Below are positions 53,047 to 62,630 of a stretch of DNA of 64,000 nucleotides, piece by piece. The notes below the pieces were generated by a model. It had not been told where the DNA came from. It was given only the letters and a program-made list of their open reading frames with translations, and made no database searches. Numbering within the stretch: the first letter of the stretch is position 1; the number at the start of each line of letters is the position of its first letter. Source of the DNA: Oligoflexus sp. (GTDB lineage: Bacteria; Bdellovibrionota_B; Oligoflexia; Oligoflexales; Oligoflexaceae); assembly GCF_035712445.1 (NCBI RefSeq), contig NZ_DASTAT010000071.1, forward strand, positions 97,794 to 161,793, written 5' to 3'. The position numbers and the translations under genes were made by a program.

Positions 53047-54412
53047 TCCACTCTTCTCCATGCTGATAAGTCTTGGATGAACCGGAAATTTGGGCCTGAT
53101 ACGCGGCGAAAACTTCGCGCGATCGTGCACACTGTAACGCCTTCCGCTGGGGTTTGCCCATACCTCTTTGTTTGGGAAGACCCGGCAAAAGACCGAGGTT
53201 GGCGTTCATCGGTTGAAAATCCCCGAGCCCGCCTTCGGTAATATAGCGGTAAAGCGCACCGATAATCGTGCCGGCAGGTGGCATCAGAAAGCTTTCATTT
53301 TGCACCTTAGCGCTGGCAGCGCGGCCAGCCAAAAGCCCGATGGCGGCGGATTCCGTATAGCCTTCGACGCCGGTGATCTGTCCGGCCAGGAAAATCCGCG
53401 GCGCGGTTTTGAACGATAAATCCGCATTCAAAACATCGGGGCTTTTCAGATAACTGTTCCGATGCACAGAACCGAAGCGGAAAAATTCAACATCCTTCAG
53501 GCCCGGCAGCATACTGAAAACACGTTTCTGCTCCGGCCATTTCATTTTGGTTTGAAAGCCCACCATCGAAACCATGGTGCCTTCCTTGTTTTCCATGCGC
53601 AGCTGGACGGCAGCCCAGGGCCTGTGGCCGGTGCGGGGATCGGTGAGGCCCACGGGTTTCATCGGGCCAAAGCGCAGAGTGTCCCGGCCGCGTTCGATCA
53701 TGACTTCGATCGGAAGGCAGGATTCGAAATACGCGACGTCTTCAAAATCGTGCAGGGGCATTTTTTCAGCCGCGATGACGGCATCCACGAAGGCCTCGTA
53801 TTCCTCTTTATTCAAAGGAACATTCCAATAGTCCCCATCACCCGAATCATCATAACGGCTGGCGCGAAAGACGATGCTTTCGTCGATGCTGTCCGTTTCC
53901 AGTATCGGTGCGATGGCGTCATAGAAATGCAGACGGCGGCTGCCTTGACAAAGACCCTGGATCTGATCCACCAAAGGCTGGCTGGTCAAAGGCCCTGAGG
54001 CGATGATCCAGGCTTCGTTCTCGCCGATCGCAGGCAGTTCGGTGACTTCAGCGTCGACGCGGGTGAATCCAGGAAAGCTTTCGAGGGCTTCCAGAATATA
54101 CTGGGAAAAAACTGTGCGCTCCACAGCCAGGGCCTGGCCTGCAGGCACAGCGGCATGGGCGCCGGCCTTTAAAATCAGGGAGTCCAGCGCCTGCATTTCG
54201 CTTTTCAAAAGCCCTGGGGCTGAATCGGCCAGCATGGATTTCAAGGAATTCGAACAGACGAGTTCGGCAAGATCACCTGTGGAATGCGCGGGCGTCATTT
54301 TCTTGGGGCGCATTTCATAGAGGCGAACCTCATGTCCCGCGCGCAGGCACTGCCAGGCGGCTTCACAGCCAGCCAGACCACCTCCGACGATATGAATGAG
54401 TGCCTTCTTCAT
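53027..54412 (-). CDS. trmFO: Folate/FAD-dependent tRNA (uracil-54-C5) methyltransferase
   Basis: 461 residues. The FAD-binding VGGGLAGCEAAW lies at the N-terminus, then YEMRPKKMTPAHST and ELVCSNSLKS with the catalytic-region Cys, RFGPMKPVGLTDP, and QITGVEGYTESAAIGLLAGR near the C-terminus, all family hallmarks. It forms m5U54 in tRNA using methylenetetrahydrofolate. It is typical of Firmicutes and several deep proteobacterial lineages, in place of SAM-dependent TrmA. Confidence 0.96.
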   Translation of the reverse strand: MKKALIHIVGGGLAGCEAAWQCLRAGHEVRLYEMRPKKMTPAHSTGDLAELVCSNSLKSMLADSAPGLLKSEMQALDSLILKAGAHAAVPAGQALAVERTVFSQYILEALESFPGFTRVDAEVTELPAIGENEAWIIASGPLTSQPLVDQIQGLCQGSRRLHFYDAIAPILETDSIDESIVFRASRYDDSGDGDYWNVPLNKEEYEAFVDAVIAAEKMPLHDFEDVAYFESCLPIEVMIERGRDTLRFGPMKPVGLTDPRTGHRPWAAVQLRMENKEGTMVSMVGFQTKMKWPEQKRVFSMLPGLKDVEFFRFGSVHRNSYLKSPDVLNADLSFKTAPRIFLAGQITGVEGYTESAAIGLLAGRAASAKVQNESFLMPPAGTIIGALYRYITEGGLGDFQPMNANLGLLPGLPKQRGMGKPQRKALQCARSREVFAAYQAQISGSSKTYQHGEEWNAQAGL

Positions 54413-54437
54413 AGATTGCTCCTGCGCATGGGTCGAT

Positions 54438-54456
54438 TGGGCCGATAATCGGCCCA
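54438..54456. promoter_or_regulatory. Perfect 19-bp palindrome between tpiA and trmFO
   Basis: TGGGCCGAT (54438-54446), A, ATCGGCCCA (54448-54456): a perfect nine-pair inverted repeat 26 bases upstream of the trmFO ATG and 89 bases after the tpiA stop. It could be a terminator hairpin (no U-tract) or an operator for the trmFO operon. Confidence 0.45.
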
Positions 54457-54544
54457 GCTTTATACCAAATCGCAGGACACAAGACGAGCCGTTCCATCCT
54501 GAATCAGGCGCAAAAACCTGATCCGGGGCTTGGACATGAGGACA

Positions 54545-55300
54545 TTACTGGCAGTCGACGATGCGCGCAAACTCGACCGGGTCAAGCGAGGCGCCGCCGA
54601 CCAGAGCCCCGTCTACGTCGGCTTGCTGCATCAGGCCTTTGATATTCGACGACTTCACGCTGCCACCATAAAGGATCCGCAGGGAATCCGCAGCGGAGCC
54701 CAGCTTTTGCCGCAAAACACCGCGAATAAACGCATGGGCTTCCTGAGCCTGAGCGTCACTGGCTGTCAGCCCGGTGCCGATGGCCCAGACGGGCTCATAA
54801 GCGATCACAAAGTTGCTGGCTGTTCCTGTTTGCTGAAGGACGGCTTCCACCTGACGCTTCAGAACAGCTTCCATCTGCCCGCCTTCACGTTCGGTTCTTG
54901 TTTCGCCGACGCAGACGATGGGATTGATGCCCTGATCCAGACAGGCCTTGGTCTTCAAGGCAACGCTGGCATCGGTTTCGTTATAATACTGACGACGTTC
55001 GCTGTGACCGATCAAAGTCCAGCGGATGCCCAGATCCTTCAGCATGGGAATCGACAGTTCACCCGTAAAGGCGCCGTCGGCTTTCTCATGGATGGTTTGC
55101 GAAGCGATCAAAATCCCGCTTTTTTCGCCGTATTCGCGGGCTATTCCAAGGAATGGGGCGGGCACGGCCAGAAGCACTTCGACCTGATCACGCTTCAGAT
55201 TCTTGGCTGCGATCTCGCGACTCAGGGTCTGCATATATTCAGGAACCTTCGAGTAAAGAAGGTTCATTTTCCAGTTACCGGCAATCAATGGTTTGCGCAT
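54545..55300 (-). CDS. tpiA: Triosephosphate isomerase
   Basis: 251 residues. Active-site Asn9 and Lys11 (GNWKMN), His99 (IGHSERR) and Glu169 (AYEPVWAIGTG) are present, with the phosphate loop YGGSVKSSN. It is 12 bases downstream of pgk on the same strand, forming a glycolytic pair. Confidence 0.97.
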   Translation of the reverse strand: MRKPLIAGNWKMNLLYSKVPEYMQTLSREIAAKNLKRDQVEVLLAVPAPFLGIAREYGEKSGILIASQTIHEKADGAFTGELSIPMLKDLGIRWTLIGHSERRQYYNETDASVALKTKACLDQGINPIVCVGETRTEREGGQMEAVLKRQVEAVLQQTGTASNFVIAYEPVWAIGTGLTASDAQAQEAHAFIRGVLRQKLGSAADSLRILYGGSVKSSNIKGLMQQADVDGALVGGASLDPVEFARIVDCQ

Positions 55301-55312
55301 CGTTGGTCTTCC

Positions 55313-56503
55313 TTATTGCTTCAAGAGGACTTTGACGCCAGGCAGGATCTGGCCTTCCAGGAACTCAAGCGAAGCGCCGCCGCCGGTCGAGATGTGATCC
55401 ATTTTATCGGCCACACCCGCCTTGTTCGTTGCCGCCACGCTATCGCCGCCGCCGACCACGGTAAAGGCCGAGCTGCGCGCCATGGCTTCTGCGATGCGAA
55501 GGGAACCCTTCGCGAATTTATCGAATTCGAAGACGCCCATGGGTCCGTTCCAAAGCACAGTCTTCGAAAGCCCGATGATATCGCTGTAGCGCTTGATGGT
55601 GCGCGGACCGATATCAAGACCCATCAAACCCTTCTGAATCGTGCGTCCTGGAATTTCAACAGCCTCGGCATCAGCATCGAATTTCGCGGCAGCGACGTGA
55701 TCTTCAGGAAGAATGATTTCCACTTTACGAGCTTCGGCGTTGCGGTAGATGGAAGCCACGAGGTCCATCTTATCGGTTTCCACGCGGGAATCGCCGACGT
55801 CCACACCCTGATACTTAAGGAAGGTGTAGGCCATGGCCCCACCGATCAGAAGGTAGTTGGCATGATTCAAGAGATTCAGAACGACGCCGATCTTATCCGA
55901 AACTTTCGAGCCGCCCATGATAACGGTGAAGGGGGCCTGAGGTTTTTTCTGCAAAGCGGAAAGAACGCTGATCTCACGCTCCACCAGAAGTCCGGCCGCG
56001 CGCTTTTCGCTCGGGAAGAGTTCAGCCGCCGCGACCACGCTGGCATGCGCGCGGTGCAGAGTCCCGAAGGCATCGTTCACATAGCAGTCGAAACCGTGAG
56101 CGAGCTTGGTGGCAAAATCAAGGTCGTTCTTGGTTTCACCGGGATGAAAGCGAAGATTTTCGAAGAGGATGATCTGATTTTTATTCAGCTGATTGAGCAC
56201 CTGTTCGGCTGGCTCTTCGGTATAGTCACGCACAAAGACGACTTCCACGCCAAGCAGTTCGGCCAGGCGCACGCCCACGGGCTCGAGGGAATACTCGGGC
56301 ATCACTTCCCCATCAGGGCGCCCGAGGTGGGACATGAGCGCGATCTTGTTCGTGCGTTCCAGAATATAGCGCAGGGTCGGCAAGGCTGCCGTGATGCGGG
56401 TATCGTCGGTGATTTTGCCCTTTTTAATCGGGACATTGAGATCGAGGCGCACGAGGACTTTCTTGTTCGTAAGGTCAAGGTCCTGGAGTTTGCGGAATTC
56501 CAT
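55313..56503 (-). CDS. pgk: Phosphoglycerate kinase
   Basis: 396 residues. N-terminal substrate site [20 protein letters not shown], then [22 protein letters not shown], and the C-terminal nucleotide motif [10 protein letters not shown] and [15 protein letters not shown]. It forms an operon with tpiA and is divergent from gshB across 82 bp. Confidence 0.97.
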   Translation of the reverse strand: MEFRKLQDLDLTNKKVLVRLDLNVPIKKGKITDDTRITAALPTLRYILERTNKIALMSHLGRPDGEVMPEYSLEPVGVRLAELLGVEVVFVRDYTEEPAEQVLNQLNKNQIILFENLRFHPGETKNDLDFATKLAHGFDCYVNDAFGTLHRAHASVVAAAELFPSEKRAAGLLVEREISVLSALQKKPQAPFTVIMGGSKVSDKIGVVLNLLNHANYLLIGGAMAYTFLKYQGVDVGDSRVETDKMDLVASIYRNAEARKVEIILPEDHVAAAKFDADAEAVEIPGRTIQKGLMGLDIGPRTIKRYSDIIGLSKTVLWNGPMGVFEFDKFAKGSLRIAEAMARSSAFTVVGGGDSVAATNKAGVADKMDHISTGGGASLEFLEGQILPGVKVLLKQ

Positions 56504-56585
56504 CGGGCTTTCCTTTCTTCGAGTCAGGCGTTACACTCTCGCAACATACCGGGCTGAGAAAACTCTGCAAGCGAAAGAGGACATC

Positions 56586-57548
56586 ATGGCAAAGATCCAC
56601 CACCTGTTTGTGATTGACCCGATCGAAAACCTGAATCTAAAGCTGGACTCGAGCCTGCGTGTTGCCCGTGCTCTATGTAACATTGGCCATCTCGCTTACA
56701 TCTGTACGCCCGGTCAATTGGAATGGTTAAGCCGCGAATCCTGCGCTGCAGCGTTCGCTCAGGAGCTGGCTTTCCCGGACGGAGACATCAATTCCCTTCG
56801 CATGTCCCCGGCCCGCCGTCTGCGCCTTGATTTCTTCCAGGCCATCCATATGCGGAAAGATCCGCCCTATGACATGAATTACATTTCCACGACATGGTTG
56901 CTCGATTCTGCGGTGGAACGCGGCGTCAAGGTTTATAACGCGCCTCTCGCGCTGCGGAACCTGAATGAAAAACTCAGCATCTTTAAATTTCCGGACGCGA
57001 TCCGTGATGGTCTCGTCTCCGCGGATCCTCAGCAGCTCCTGCATTTCATCAAGGAATCCGCGAATGGAGACGCCGTGCTGAAACCCTTGACCCTTTACGG
57101 TGGTCGCGGGGTTTTGCGCCTGAATCTGAATCAGCAAAAGGAAGAGCAGGTGCTGCATATCCTGCGCGAAGAAACCCAGAATGGTCAGGATCTCAGGCTG
57201 CTGCAGGCCTTTGATCAGCGTATTTTCCAGGGTGAAGTGCGAGCCTTCAGCATCAACGGCAAAGCGCTGAGCTGGTGCCTGAAGAAACCGCACGGCGATA
57301 ATTTCCTGGCCAATACCCGCTCGGGCGCGACGCTGGAATCCTATCAGCCGCACATAGATGAAGTGGCGATGGTCGAGAATGTTGCCGGCGCGCTTGTGAA
57401 GGATGGTGTTTATTTCGTGGGATTTGACATCATTGGCAACTTCATTTCGGAAATCAACATCACAAGTCCCCGGCTTTTGCATGGGCCTGATGATACGCGC
57501 GACTACTATAAGGAAATCGCAGCGAGTCTGGCTCACGATCTGGGATAA
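56586..57548 (+). CDS. gshB: Glutathione synthetase-like ATP-grasp ligase
   Basis: 320 residues from the ATG at 56586 (AGAGG five bases upstream); the long upstream frame crosses into pgk and is discarded. FVIDPIENLNLKLDSSLRVA, NAPLALRNLNEKLSIFKFPD, LKPLTLYGGRGVLRL and FVGFDIIGNFISEINITSP follow the GshB pattern, including the ATP-grasp metal residues at the end. It joins gamma-glutamylcysteine with glycine. The GGE(V/I)R-NxxxGG loop of GshB is less well kept, so an altered substrate is possible. Confidence 0.85.
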   Translation: MAKIHHLFVIDPIENLNLKLDSSLRVARALCNIGHLAYICTPGQLEWLSRESCAAAFAQELAFPDGDINSLRMSPARRLRLDFFQAIHMRKDPPYDMNYISTTWLLDSAVERGVKVYNAPLALRNLNEKLSIFKFPDAIRDGLVSADPQQLLHFIKESANGDAVLKPLTLYGGRGVLRLNLNQQKEEQVLHILREETQNGQDLRLLQAFDQRIFQGEVRAFSINGKALSWCLKKPHGDNFLANTRSGATLESYQPHIDEVAMVENVAGALVKDGVYFVGFDIIGNFISEINITSPRLLHGPDDTRDYYKEIAASLAHDLG

Positions 57549-57687
57549 GCGGGAAGATTCTGCCGACTTACGTCCTTTACGTGAAATAAAAACCCAAGAA
57601 TTATGAGATGTTGCAGGGCCCCCGCTCAAGTCGCAGGCTGGATATCCGAAGGACCTCACAGCTTGCGTCAAGACAGGGAGTTTGCTC

Positions 57688-58701
57688 GTGAGAACACTTC
57701 GCCGTTTCTATACTGGTCTGGCTTTGTCGGCTCTTATTCTTTCCTCGAACTGCACCACCAGCGACAGCGGTGATGTAGAAGACAGCTTCGAGGCTGCGGA
57801 TGCAGGCAATCAGGTTGTTGAAGTTCAAAAAGACGAAATCAATGACAGTGAAATCCCCGATCCCGAGCAGGTCGCCGCGGATGCTCAGCGTGCTGCGGAA
57901 AGCGCGGGTGAATCCATAGACGGCAACAGCTCCGGCACCATTCAGGATTTGACTGCCGAGCAGCAGGCCGAGCAAAAATCCCCTGATCTTCCAGAAGATC
58001 ATCCGGCCGACGCCAGCAATTATCAGATGGCTGAGCAAAACAAGACAGCGCAACCTGTGAGCGACGTAGAGCCTGCGGCCCAGACCGACAGCCTGCCATC
58101 CCTTTCCCAGGTCGTGGCAGAAAGCGATACACCGGCCGACACAGCCTCGCCTATGCAGAATTCCATGGTCAGCGCCTCGGACGCCGGCATGGACAGCACT
58201 GGGACCATGGATTCCGAGAAACCAGCCAAGGCTCGTAAAAACAAGGTTCGGAAGACCCGCAGTCCACGCGGCACCGAGCACCTTTCCGGTAACTTCTATA
58301 TCGTTCAGCCGGGCGACACGCTGGGTCAGATCTCGACCATCATCTTCGGAACATCGCGCCGCTGGCAGGACCTCGCAACAGCCAACAGCCTGGACGCCAA
58401 TACTCCGATCTTCCCCGGTGACGTTCTTCGCTATCCCGCAGATTCTGCCTCGGCGTCATTCGAAAGCGCCTATAAGAATCTGCCTCGCTCGAAGGTCGTT
58501 GTGCAGAAGGGTGACACCCTGGAGCTGATCGCCGAACGTCAGCTCGGTAATAAAGCCTTCTGGAAACTGGTCTGGCGCTGGAACGAAGCTATCATCGCGG
58601 AACCTAACAGGATTTTCGAAGGCCAGAGCCTTGACTACATCGCGGCCGAGGAACTGACCGCACTTCTTTCCGATCGTAAGGGACTTAAGTCGGCTCACTA
58701 A
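57688..58701 (+). CDS. LysM-domain secreted protein, probable lipoprotein
   Basis: 337 residues from GTG 57688, with GGGAG seven bases upstream. The signal peptide ends at LSSNC (Cys22); Asn at -1 makes a weak lipobox. A long Asp/Glu/Ser/Ala-rich disordered region follows (about 25-200), then a basic segment (KARKNKVRKTRSPRG) and two LysM-type repeats: YIVQPGDTLGQISTIIFGTS near 207-226, and VVVQKGDTLELIAERQLGN near 270-290. LysM binds N-acetylglucosamine polymers, so the protein should sit on murein. It precedes the metalloprotease lipoprotein by 111 bp. Confidence 0.82.
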   Translation: MRTLRRFYTGLALSALILSSNCTTSDSGDVEDSFEAADAGNQVVEVQKDEINDSEIPDPEQVAADAQRAAESAGESIDGNSSGTIQDLTAEQQAEQKSPDLPEDHPADASNYQMAEQNKTAQPVSDVEPAAQTDSLPSLSQVVAESDTPADTASPMQNSMVSASDAGMDSTGTMDSEKPAKARKNKVRKTRSPRGTEHLSGNFYIVQPGDTLGQISTIIFGTSRRWQDLATANSLDANTPIFPGDVLRYPADSASASFESAYKNLPRSKVVVQKGDTLELIAERQLGNKAFWKLVWRWNEAIIAEPNRIFEGQSLDYIAAEELTALLSDRKGLKSAH

Positions 58702-58812
58702 GAACCGGAATAGCTCCATGATGTCCGTAAAGTAAACTTGCTCCTCAAGGTCTTTTTCAACCGGTTCGATAAGTTGGAAGATACAAGATTGGGACCATGA
58801 GGAGTTAATGAT

Positions 58813-59688
58813 ATGGCCAACATGCTCGGCAAGTACTTAGGTGGTATCGGTGGTATCGCCTTTACATTCGCCAGCTTTATCGCCTGTGGATCACAGATGT
58901 ATAAAGTCTCGGTGCATGAGGACATCGACACCACGAAGACCGAGACGGCCAGCCCGCATTCCAATGATAAGACATCGACTCTCTATGGTATTCATGCCGC
59001 CAAAGGCTGGAACGGGGTTCATATCCCCTTCAAGTTCGGCAAGGACATGACCCAGCAGCAGAAGGTGCACCTGATGGCGGCCATCCAACGCTGGGAATGG
59101 GCCGTCGGCAAAAAGCTCTTTGCATTTGATGGTGATCACGCGGGTGTGACCGGAGACTCCTTCAAGGACCTTTATAGCTCGCTCCAGGACAATGTGAACG
59201 GACATTATCTGGATAACAACTGGAGCAAGACCGGAAAGCCTGACTCCGTGCTGGCGACGACGATCTGGAACAACGGATTCGATGCCTCGATCATTGCCAA
59301 GGCTGACATTCGCTTCAATACTCAGAACTATCTGATCGGCGATAGCATGACTCTGAAAGCCAAGGATAACAAGGACGTCGTCGACATGCAGTCCTTGGCG
59401 CTGCATGAACTCGGTCACCTTCTTGGACTCACGCACGTCTCGGAAGACGTGGATACCTTGTCCATCATGAACCCTGCCCTCTTCATCGGCGAGGGCCTTG
59501 CCACTCGTGAACTGTCACGCGGCGATATTGAACGCATCCAGACCGTTTATGGATGCGAAGGCAAGGCCTGTGACATTGATGCGCTGCTGAAAGAGCAGGA
59601 AACGGCCGACTGGGAGAAGCTCACGCTGACCGCCCAGGCCTGGATCGAAACGAAAGCCCAGGAATCACCCAAGCTTCAGTTGAACTAA
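58813..59688 (+). CDS. Metzincin (matrixin-like) metalloprotease lipoprotein
   Basis: 291 residues. A short signal segment ends at FIACG (Cys25). The zinc motif HELGHLLGLTH has His198, Glu199, His202 and His208, with the Met-turn SIMNP at Met219, so it is a metzincin. IPFKFGKDMTQQQK and RWEWAVGKKLFAF are the usual N-terminal strands and helix of matrixins. There is no cysteine-switch propeptide visible. GAGGAG lies eight bases before the ATG. It may act on cell-surface or prey/host proteins; the target is unknown. A strong terminator follows. Confidence 0.88.
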   Translation: MANMLGKYLGGIGGIAFTFASFIACGSQMYKVSVHEDIDTTKTETASPHSNDKTSTLYGIHAAKGWNGVHIPFKFGKDMTQQQKVHLMAAIQRWEWAVGKKLFAFDGDHAGVTGDSFKDLYSSLQDNVNGHYLDNNWSKTGKPDSVLATTIWNNGFDASIIAKADIRFNTQNYLIGDSMTLKAKDNKDVVDMQSLALHELGHLLGLTHVSEDVDTLSIMNPALFIGEGLATRELSRGDIERIQTVYGCEGKACDIDALLKEQETADWEKLTLTAQAWIETKAQESPKLQLN

Positions 59689-59715
59689 GCCATAACCACG
59701 TCATCTTAAGTTGTG

Positions 59716-59743
59716 AACCGGGTCCTTTGACCCGGTTTTTTTT
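59716..59743 (+). terminator. Rho-independent terminator after the metzincin gene
   Basis: Nine-pair stem AACCGGGTC/GACCCGGTT with loop CTTT, followed by an eight-base T-run (59736-59743). Confidence 0.9.
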
Positions 59744-59769
59744 CGTGTCCACGCTCCCTCAAAAAGTCA

Positions 59770-59798
59770 TCGACGCCCGGTTCGCTGCATCCTATATT
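59770..59798 (+). promoter_or_regulatory. Candidate promoter of valS
   Basis: TCGACG at 59770-59775, a 17-base spacer and TATATT at 59793-59798, 43 bp before the ATG. No T-box or leader-peptide structure is apparent. Confidence 0.45.
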
Positions 59799-59841
59799 GA
59801 TGCGAAGTGCGCGGACAGTGCCATAAGGAGCGTGTCATTCC

Positions 59842-62511
59842 ATGATAGAGTTGGAACCCAGCTACGACCATAAGCAATACGAAAAGAAATGGTATCGCCA
59901 CAGCCTCGAAAACAAGTTTTTCAGCGCTCCCGTCGATTCCAAAAAAGTGCCCTATACCATACTCATGCCGCCCCCGAACGTGACCTCCCAGCTGCATATG
60001 GGCCACGGGCTTGGCTATTCGATTCAGGATCTTTTCATCCGCTGGAAACGGATGAAGGGTTTCAACGCCTGCTGGCTGCCCGGCACCGACCACGCGGGCA
60101 TTGCCACGCAGATGATGGTGGAAAAGGACCTGGAAAAGGAAGGCACGACGCGCTGGGAAATGGGCCGCGAGAAGTTCTTCCAAAGACTTGTGGACTGGAA
60201 AGATAAATACGGCGGCATGATCCTGGAGCAGTTTAAGACCATGGGTTTTTCCTGCGATTGGGATCGGCTCGCGTACACCATGGATCCGAAGCTTTCGGAA
60301 GCTGTGCGTTACGTGTTTGTGGAGCTTTACAAGGAAGGCCTGATCTATCGCGGCGAACGCCTTGTGAACTGGGACACCGTCCTGCAGACCGCTATTTCTG
60401 ATGATGAAGTGGAAAGCAAGGAAATCCAGGGGATTCTTTACTATTACCGCTATCCGATCGACGGCACGGATGAATTCATTCCGATCGCCACGACGCGTCC
60501 GGAGACAATGCTCGGTGATACCGCGGTTGCTGTCAATCCCGAGGACGAGCGCTTCAAACACCTGATTGGCAAGCAGGTTCGCCTGCCTTTTGTGAATCGT
60601 TTGATTCCCATCATTGCTGATGAGTATGTGAAAAGCGAGTTTGGAACCGGCGCTGTGAAAATTACACCGGCACACGATCCGAACGACTTTGAGATCGGCA
60701 AAAGGCATAAGCTGCCCTTCATCAACGTGATGACCCCGACCGGAACCATGGCCGAGAATACTCCTGCTCCATTCCAAGGCCTCGACCGCTTTGTCGCGCG
60801 CAAGGAAGTCATCAAGCAGATGAAGGCCCTTGGTCTTTTTGATGAAGAAAAATCCTATAAGACCACGGTTCCGCATTCCGAACGCAGTAAGACCATTATC
60901 GAGCCCCGTCTGAGTCTTCAGTGGTTTGTGAGCATGAAGCAGCTCGCGGAACCTGCAGCTGAAGCCGCACGGAGTGGCGAACTGCAGTTCCATCCGGAAA
61001 GCTGGAAGAAGACGTATCTTTACTGGCTCGATAATATTCAGGACTGGTGTATTTCACGTCAGCTGTGGTGGGGCCATCGGATTCCCATCTGGTATTGCAG
61101 TGATTGCCCCGAAGTGACCACGGGCCTGGAAGATCCCACGCAGTGTGCGCACTGCGGGTCGAAGAAGATTCGCCAGGATGAAGACGTCCTGGATACCTGG
61201 TTCTCAAGCTGGCTCTGGCCTTTGAGTCCCTTTGGTTGGCCAAGTGATGGCAAGAATTCCAAAGAGCTGGAGTATTTCAATCCCACCGACGTGCTTGTGA
61301 CCGCACCGGAAATTATTTTCCTTTGGGTCGCGCGCATGGTGATGGTGAATTTGAAATTCAAGCAACGCCTGCCCTTCAAACATGTTTATTTCAATGCCAC
61401 GGTCTGCGATAAGCAGGGCCGCAAGTTCTCTAAAACATTAGGAAATGGCATTGATCCGCTGGAAGTCGTCGATAAGCACGGTGCGGACGCCGTGCGTTTC
61501 ACTGCCATCAGTCTTGCGCCACTCGGTGGTCGCGTGCGGATGGATATCGAGGATTTTGAAAACGGCTCGCGCTTTGTGAATAAGATCTGGAATGCGGCGC
61601 GTCTTGTGTTCCAGCACCTTGATGGCAATCAGAAGCTGCCTTCGCTGCAGGGTTTGAATTTAACCTTGGCCGAAAAATGGCTGCTCCATCGCCTGCGTGA
61701 AGCCACAGAAAAAGTGGACCGTCATCTGGAAAGCTTCCGCGTGAATGATGCTGTGGAAGAGCTGCATCACTTCATCTGGGGTGCTTTCTGTGACTGGGGT
61801 CTTGAATGCGCAAAGACCGATCTGGCCTTGCCTGCGGGGCATAAGGACAAAGAGCGGGCACTGTCCGTGCTCGTCTATGTCTTCGACGGCGCCCTGCGTC
61901 TTGCGCATCCTGTGATGCCTTTCGTCACGGAAGAACTCTGGCAAAAGATGCCGCAGCATCCCGATTGGGGCGCGCGTCCGGCGAGTATCTGTGTGGCCAG
62001 CTTCCCCGACGCTCAAAAAATCCCGAGCTATGAAGAGGAAGCCAAACAGTGGAAAACCGTCCAGGATATCGTCTCGGGCATCCGCTCGGTCCGTGCCCAA
62101 ATGGGTCTTCCGCCCAAACAGGAACTTCCTGCGCACATCCGCATCGACGAGAGTCTCGCGAAAACCGTGGCCGAAGCCGAGGAATGGATCAAGCGCCTCG
62201 CCCGCGCTGATAAAGTCGTCTCGGGCCCGCAGGTCGGCCGTCCCGGACAATCCCTGTCTGCCGTCGGCAAAGGCTTTGAAGTCTATCTCCCTGTGCAAGG
62301 TCTCATCGACATCGACAAGGAAAGAAAACGCCTTGCGACCGAAGAGCAGCGTTTGCAAAAAATCCTCGATGGCATCATGGGCAAGCTGAACAACGCAAGC
62401 TTCGTCGAGCGTGCGCCCGAGGAAGTCCTGGTTCAAACACGGGCTCAGAAGTCGAACATGGAAGAGCAGCTGAGTGCGATTCGGACCAACCTGAAGGCTT
62501 TGGCTGATTGA
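59842..62511 (+). CDS. valS: Valine-tRNA ligase
   Basis: 889 residues. Class I signatures: PPPNVTSQLHMGHG with HMGHG at 52-56, and KFSKT at 528-532 in place of KMSKS (GRKFSKTLGN). The CP1 editing domain contains TTRPETMLGDTAVAVNP and ITPAHDPNDFEIG. The C-terminal anticodon-binding helices and a final coiled-coil arm (DIDKERKRLATEEQRLQKIL) are typical of ValRS. GGAG lies upstream of the ATG. Confidence 0.97.
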   Translation: MIELEPSYDHKQYEKKWYRHSLENKFFSAPVDSKKVPYTILMPPPNVTSQLHMGHGLGYSIQDLFIRWKRMKGFNACWLPGTDHAGIATQMMVEKDLEKEGTTRWEMGREKFFQRLVDWKDKYGGMILEQFKTMGFSCDWDRLAYTMDPKLSEAVRYVFVELYKEGLIYRGERLVNWDTVLQTAISDDEVESKEIQGILYYYRYPIDGTDEFIPIATTRPETMLGDTAVAVNPEDERFKHLIGKQVRLPFVNRLIPIIADEYVKSEFGTGAVKITPAHDPNDFEIGKRHKLPFINVMTPTGTMAENTPAPFQGLDRFVARKEVIKQMKALGLFDEEKSYKTTVPHSERSKTIIEPRLSLQWFVSMKQLAEPAAEAARSGELQFHPESWKKTYLYWLDNIQDWCISRQLWWGHRIPIWYCSDCPEVTTGLEDPTQCAHCGSKKIRQDEDVLDTWFSSWLWPLSPFGWPSDGKNSKELEYFNPTDVLVTAPEIIFLWVARMVMVNLKFKQRLPFKHVYFNATVCDKQGRKFSKTLGNGIDPLEVVDKHGADAVRFTAISLAPLGGRVRMDIEDFENGSRFVNKIWNAARLVFQHLDGNQKLPSLQGLNLTLAEKWLLHRLREATEKVDRHLESFRVNDAVEELHHFIWGAFCDWGLECAKTDLALPAGHKDKERALSVLVYVFDGALRLAHPVMPFVTEELWQKMPQHPDWGARPASICVASFPDAQKIPSYEEEAKQWKTVQDIVSGIRSVRAQMGLPPKQELPAHIRIDESLAKTVAEAEEWIKRLARADKVVSGPQVGRPGQSLSAVGKGFEVYLPVQGLIDIDKERKRLATEEQRLQKILDGIMGKLNNASFVERAPEEVLVQTRAQKSNMEEQLSAIRTNLKALAD

Positions 62512-62517
62512 AAGTGG

Positions 62518-62536
62518 GGGCCCGTTTATCGGGCCC
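62518..62536 (+). terminator. Hairpin after valS
   Basis: GGGCCCG (62518-62524), loop TTTAT, CGGGCCC (62530-62536), six bases after the valS stop, followed by TTCC only. Confidence 0.55.
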
Positions 62537-62630
62537 TTCCGAAAAATCCCTGGCTCAAACGCAATAGAACCCTTCGTTCTTCATCCCCTGGCAACGGCTC
62601 CCCTATGGAGCTCTACGCCAAAACAAAGGA

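Noticed and set aside
54530-56557. 675-residue plus-strand open frame
   Set aside because: It runs antisense to tpiA and pgk, both with complete catalytic motifs. It is a GC-bias shadow with no ribosome binding site and no domain.
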